Positions 60,782-64,000 of a DNA stretch of 64,000 bases are shown here, in pieces. The notes beneath the pieces are model-generated. The model saw only the letters and a program-made list of their open reading frames with translations. It did not search any database and was not told the DNA's origin. The translations under genes and the position numbers were made by a program. Within the stretch, counting starts at the first letter, position 1; each line of letters begins with the position of its first letter. Origin of the DNA: an uncultured Collinsella sp. (lineage in GTDB: Bacteria; Actinomycetota; Coriobacteriia; Coriobacteriales; Coriobacteriaceae); NCBI GenBank assembly GCA_900546775.1, contig UREM01000006.1, positions 5,510-69,509 of the forward strand. The letters are read 5' to 3'.

Positions 60782-62295
60782 TGGCGCAGAGCTTCGATTC
60801 CCTTACCGCCGCCCAGATCGCCGCAGGCGTTGCCGCCGGCGACTTTACTGCTACCGAGGTGGCCCAGGCCTCCCTTGCCGCCATCGAGGCGCGCGAGGGC
60901 GGGGTCCAGGCCTTCCTACAGGTGTCGCCTGAGCTTGCGCTCGAGGCCGCCGCGCGCGTGGATGCCGACCGTGCCGCCGGAAAGCCGCTGCCCCCGCTCG
61001 CGGGCGTGCCGCTGGCCATCAAGGACAACATGAACCTCGTGGGCACGCGCACCACCTGCGCTTCCCGCATGCTCGCGGACTACCGGAGCGTTTACACCGC
61101 CACCTGCGTCCAGCGCATGCTCGATGCCGGCTGCCTGCCCATGGGCAAGGCCAACATGGACGAGTTTGCCTTTGGCAGCTCCACCGAGAGCTCGGCGTTC
61201 CACCGCACCAACAACCCCTGGGATACCGAGCGCGTGCCCGGCGGCTCCTCGGGCGGCTCCGCTGCCGCCGTCGCCGCGGGCGAGGTCGCGCTCTCGCTGG
61301 GCTCGGACACCGGCGGCTCCATTCGCCAGCCGGCGAGCCTCTGCGGCGTGGTGGGCTTTAAGCCCACGTATGGCGCCGTGAGCCGTTACGGCGTGGTTGC
61401 CTTTGGCTCGTCGCTCGACCAGGTGGGCCCCTTTGGCCGCACGGTCGAGGATGTCGCGCTGGCCATGAACGCGCTTACCGGCGCGGGCCATGATCCGTAC
61501 GACTGCACCAGCCAGGATTGCGCCGTCGACTTTACCGAGCATCTCAACGACAGCATCGAGGGTAAACGCGTGGGCATCATCCCCGCGTTTATGGAGGCCG
61601 AGGGCCTGACGCCCGAGGTCAAGGCCGCTGTTCAGCGCGCCGCCCAGGAGCTGCAGAACCAGGGCGCCGAGCTGGTCGAGGTCGACCTGCCGCACCTGGA
61701 CGCCGCCATCGCCGCCTACTACGTCATCGGCCCGGCCGAGGCGTTCTCCAACTTGGCCCGCTTCGACGGCATTCGCTACGGCTATCAGGAGGAGGGCTGC
61801 GCCAACCTGTCCGACCAGAGCTCGCTTTCGCGCGCCCACGGCTTTGGCGCCGAGGCCAAGCGCCGCCAGATGCTCGGCGCCTACCTGCTGAGCTCGGGCG
61901 TGTACGACAAGTACTACTACGCCGCACAGAAGGCCCGCACGCTCATCACGCAGGACTATGACGCCGCGTATGCCAAGGTGGACACCATCCTCATGCCCGC
62001 CTCGCCGCGCACGGCCTTTAAGTTTGGCGAGATCAGCGACCCCACGCAGATGTACCTCTCCGATCTGTACACCATCTCGCTCAACATTTGCGGTAACGGT
62101 GGCATTTCGGTGCCGCTGGGCCTGGGCGAGGATACTCAGCTGCCCGTTTCTGCCCAGCTGGTGGGACCTGCCTTTAAAGACCGTCAGCTGCTTACGTTTG
62201 CCCGCGCCCTGGAGCGCGGCTTTGCCGATGCCGCCACGGGCGCGCCCGCGCTTTCTGTCGCGCCCGATTTTGCCGGGAAGGGAGGCGAGCTGTAA
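60781..62295 (+). CDS. gatA: Aspartyl/glutamyl-tRNA amidotransferase subunit A
   Basis: 504-aa amidase-signature protein releasing ammonia from glutamine. Catalytic Ser-cisSer-Lys: Lys in GVPLAIKDNMN (about 80), Ser in GGSSGGSAAAVA (about 160) and GSDTGGSIRQPA (about 180). Translationally coupled to gatC and gatB. Full length. Confidence 0.97.
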   Translation: MAQSFDSLTAAQIAAGVAAGDFTATEVAQASLAAIEAREGGVQAFLQVSPELALEAAARVDADRAAGKPLPPLAGVPLAIKDNMNLVGTRTTCASRMLADYRSVYTATCVQRMLDAGCLPMGKANMDEFAFGSSTESSAFHRTNNPWDTERVPGGSSGGSAAAVAAGEVALSLGSDTGGSIRQPASLCGVVGFKPTYGAVSRYGVVAFGSSLDQVGPFGRTVEDVALAMNALTGAGHDPYDCTSQDCAVDFTEHLNDSIEGKRVGIIPAFMEAEGLTPEVKAAVQRAAQELQNQGAELVEVDLPHLDAAIAAYYVIGPAEAFSNLARFDGIRYGYQEEGCANLSDQSSLSRAHGFGAEAKRRQMLGAYLLSSGVYDKYYYAAQKARTLITQDYDAAYAKVDTILMPASPRTAFKFGEISDPTQMYLSDLYTISLNICGNGGISVPLGLGEDTQLPVSAQLVGPAFKDRQLLTFARALERGFADAATGAPALSVAPDFAGKGGEL

Positions 62296-63971
62296 TGAAG
62301 GAGCTATCCGAGGTCCTGCAGGATTGGGAGGCCGTGATCGGCCTGGAAATCCATACCGAGCTCACCGCACTCGATACCAAGATGTTCTGCAACTGCAAGC
62401 TCAGCCACGATGACGAGCCCAACGCCAACGTGTGCCCGGTATGCCTGGGCCTGCCCGGCGCCCTGCCGGTACCCAACAAGCGCGCCATCGAGAGCATCGT
62501 CAAGGCCGGTCTCGCGACCAACTGCGAGATCCAGCGCCACTCGATGTTCTACCGCAAGCACTACTTCTATCCCGATATGGCCAAGAACTTCCAGACCACG
62601 CAGGGTCCGGTCGCCTTTGCCATGTACGGTCATCTGGACCTGGACGTGACCGGTCGCGGTGCCGCCGAGCGCCCCGACTGCGCATTTGGCGAGGCCGAGG
62701 CTCAGAGCCTGGCGAGCGCTTCGGCCAACGCCGAGGGCCTGTCCACGTCCATGACGTCGACCATGCGCGAAGGCAATCAGCGCGCCGGCCACCTGGCCAG
62801 CTATGACGCGTCCAACCTGCAGATGCCCGAGCGTCGCGAGGACGGTTCCTACACGGTGCCCATCCGCATCCTGCGCATCCACATGGAGGAGGACGCCGCC
62901 AAGATGGTGCACGTGGGCGGTGCCGAGGGTCGCATTACCGCCGCTGCCGAGTCGCTCGTCGACTACAACCGCTGCGGCACGCCGCTGATTGAGCTCGTCA
63001 CCGAGCCCGATCTGCGCACGCCCGAGGAAGCGCGCCTGTTTATGGAGAAGCTCCGTCGCATCTTTGTGACGCTGGGCATTTCGGACTGCTCCATGGAGAA
63101 GGGTTCCATGCGCTGCGACGGCAACGTGTCGCTGCGCCGCCGCGGCGAGACCAAGCTGGGCACCAAGACCGAGCTCAAGAACCTCAACTCGTTTAAGAGC
63201 CTGCACGACGGCCTTGCCTACGAGATTTGCCGTCAGGCCGAGGTGCTCGAGGAGGGCGGAATCATCTATCAGGAGACCCGCCACTGGGAGCCCAGCCGTA
63301 AGCGCACCGTGGTTATGCGTGTGAAGGAGACGGCCGACGACTATCGCCTGTTCCCCGATCCCGATCTGGCGCCGTTCGATCTGGACGACGAGTTCATCGA
63401 CCGCTGCCGTGGCGAGATTCCCGAGCTGCCCGATGCCAAGCGCGCCCGTTTTGAGACCGACTTTGGTATTAAGGCGGCCGATGCCGAGCAGATCGCGGGC
63501 GACCCCGAGTTTGCCGAGTTCTTTGAGGCTGCCGCTGCCGGTATGGCTGGCAAGGAGGCCCAGACGGTCGCAAACCTGCTGGTCAACGAGATGATCGCCT
63601 ACCTTAAGAGCGCAGGCGTGTCGCTCGCCGAGTCCGGCATCGCGCCGGCTCAGGTAGCAGCGCTGGCCAAGCTGCTGGTGACCGATGCCATCAGCTCCAA
63701 CCAGGCGCACGAGGTCTTTGAGGCCATGGCCCAGACCGGTGACGACCCCAACAAGATCGTCGACGAGCGTGGTATGCGTCAGGTGAGCGATGCCGGTGCG
63801 TTGCAGCCGATCGTGGACGAGGTGCTGGCTAACTGTGCCGATCAGGCGCAGCAGTATCGTGACGGCAACCAGAAGGTTATCGGCTTTTTGGTGGGCCAGT
63901 GCATGAAGGCGAGCCGCGGCAAGGGCAACCCGAAGCTCTTCAACGAGTTGCTGAGAACGTCGCTCTCGTAA
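62295..63971 (+). CDS. gatB: Aspartyl/glutamyl-tRNA amidotransferase subunit B
   Basis: 558 aa, the kinase/transamidase subunit. Motifs: AVIGLEIHTEL, zinc-site-like CNCKLSHDDEPNANVCPVC, FYPDMAKNFQTTQ, LRIHMEEDAAK, GTKTELKNLNSF, DDYRLFPDPDL, and tail FLVGQCMKASRGKGNP. It is about 70 residues longer than typical GatB because of an insertion (about 118-185, Ala/Ser/Glu-rich) between YGHLDLDV and the IHMEEDA motif. Start overlaps gatA by one nt. Completes gatCAB. Confidence 0.96.
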   Translation: MKELSEVLQDWEAVIGLEIHTELTALDTKMFCNCKLSHDDEPNANVCPVCLGLPGALPVPNKRAIESIVKAGLATNCEIQRHSMFYRKHYFYPDMAKNFQTTQGPVAFAMYGHLDLDVTGRGAAERPDCAFGEAEAQSLASASANAEGLSTSMTSTMREGNQRAGHLASYDASNLQMPERREDGSYTVPIRILRIHMEEDAAKMVHVGGAEGRITAAAESLVDYNRCGTPLIELVTEPDLRTPEEARLFMEKLRRIFVTLGISDCSMEKGSMRCDGNVSLRRRGETKLGTKTELKNLNSFKSLHDGLAYEICRQAEVLEEGGIIYQETRHWEPSRKRTVVMRVKETADDYRLFPDPDLAPFDLDDEFIDRCRGEIPELPDAKRARFETDFGIKAADAEQIAGDPEFAEFFEAAAAGMAGKEAQTVANLLVNEMIAYLKSAGVSLAESGIAPAQVAALAKLLVTDAISSNQAHEVFEAMAQTGDDPNKIVDERGMRQVSDAGALQPIVDEVLANCADQAQQYRDGNQKVIGFLVGQCMKASRGKGNPKLFNELLRTSLS

Positions 63972-64000
63972 GCGGGAACCCGGGAGCCCCGGCAGGGCGG

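Overview
The window is high-GC DNA with gene content and style typical of a gut actinobacterium of class Coriobacteriia. I infer a Collinsella-like organism from the genus-typical hairpin repeats, the LPXTG-type pili and the intracellular oligosaccharide metabolism. I identified the organism by recognition, not by a database search.

Positions 1-26,524 are a pectin/hexuronate utilisation region. It encodes uptake (GPH symporter), cytoplasmic depolymerisation and de-esterification (GH28 polygalacturonase, a fused pectin methylesterase/alpha-beta hydrolase, an SGNH esterase, a GH105 unsaturated uronyl hydrolase), the galacturonate route (UxaC, UxaB, UxaA), the unsaturated-uronate route (an RpiB-like DhuI-type isomerase plus KduD), and the shared end (KdgK, Eda). 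None of the glycan enzymes has a visible signal peptide, so the cell probably imports oligomers released by others. A GntR/FCD regulator and a LacI regulator sit inside the region. Two operator families are repeated across it: AGGTGAACGTTCACCT, assigned to GntR, and CGAAATCGGTTTCG, assigned to LacI. A sugar isomerase/epimerase, a GltD-like protein and an old-yellow-enzyme-type reductase form an unexplained oxidoreductase group. On the minus strand, the leader of a YczE-like membrane protein and the kdgK-eda intercistronic gap carry two copies of what looks like an undescribed pseudoknotted RNA.

Positions 26,567-47,505 are mixed: an MNT-HEPN toxin-antitoxin pair with a fused RelB/DinJ-like domain, a glutamine-synthetase-like protein lacking several metal ligands followed by an atypical response regulator, a decayed C39-like peptidase, HtrA, LigA, MerR/MATE, a heterodimeric ABC exporter, a nuclease-like protein flanked by palindromic repeats, MoaA, a MoaC-MobB fusion, an MFS transporter and a HAD phosphatase.

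Positions 47,506-58,592 are a sortase-dependent pilus locus: three LPXTG-type pilins with homopolymeric G/C tracts suggesting phase variation, and a class C sortase. Between pilins and sortase lie a duplicated element resembling a type I toxin-antitoxin and an AbiE-like toxin-antitoxin pair. A complete IS3-family element (58,633-60,098) has inserted into a copy of an interspersed palindrome, and a 21-bp minisatellite follows. The window ends with the gatCAB operon.
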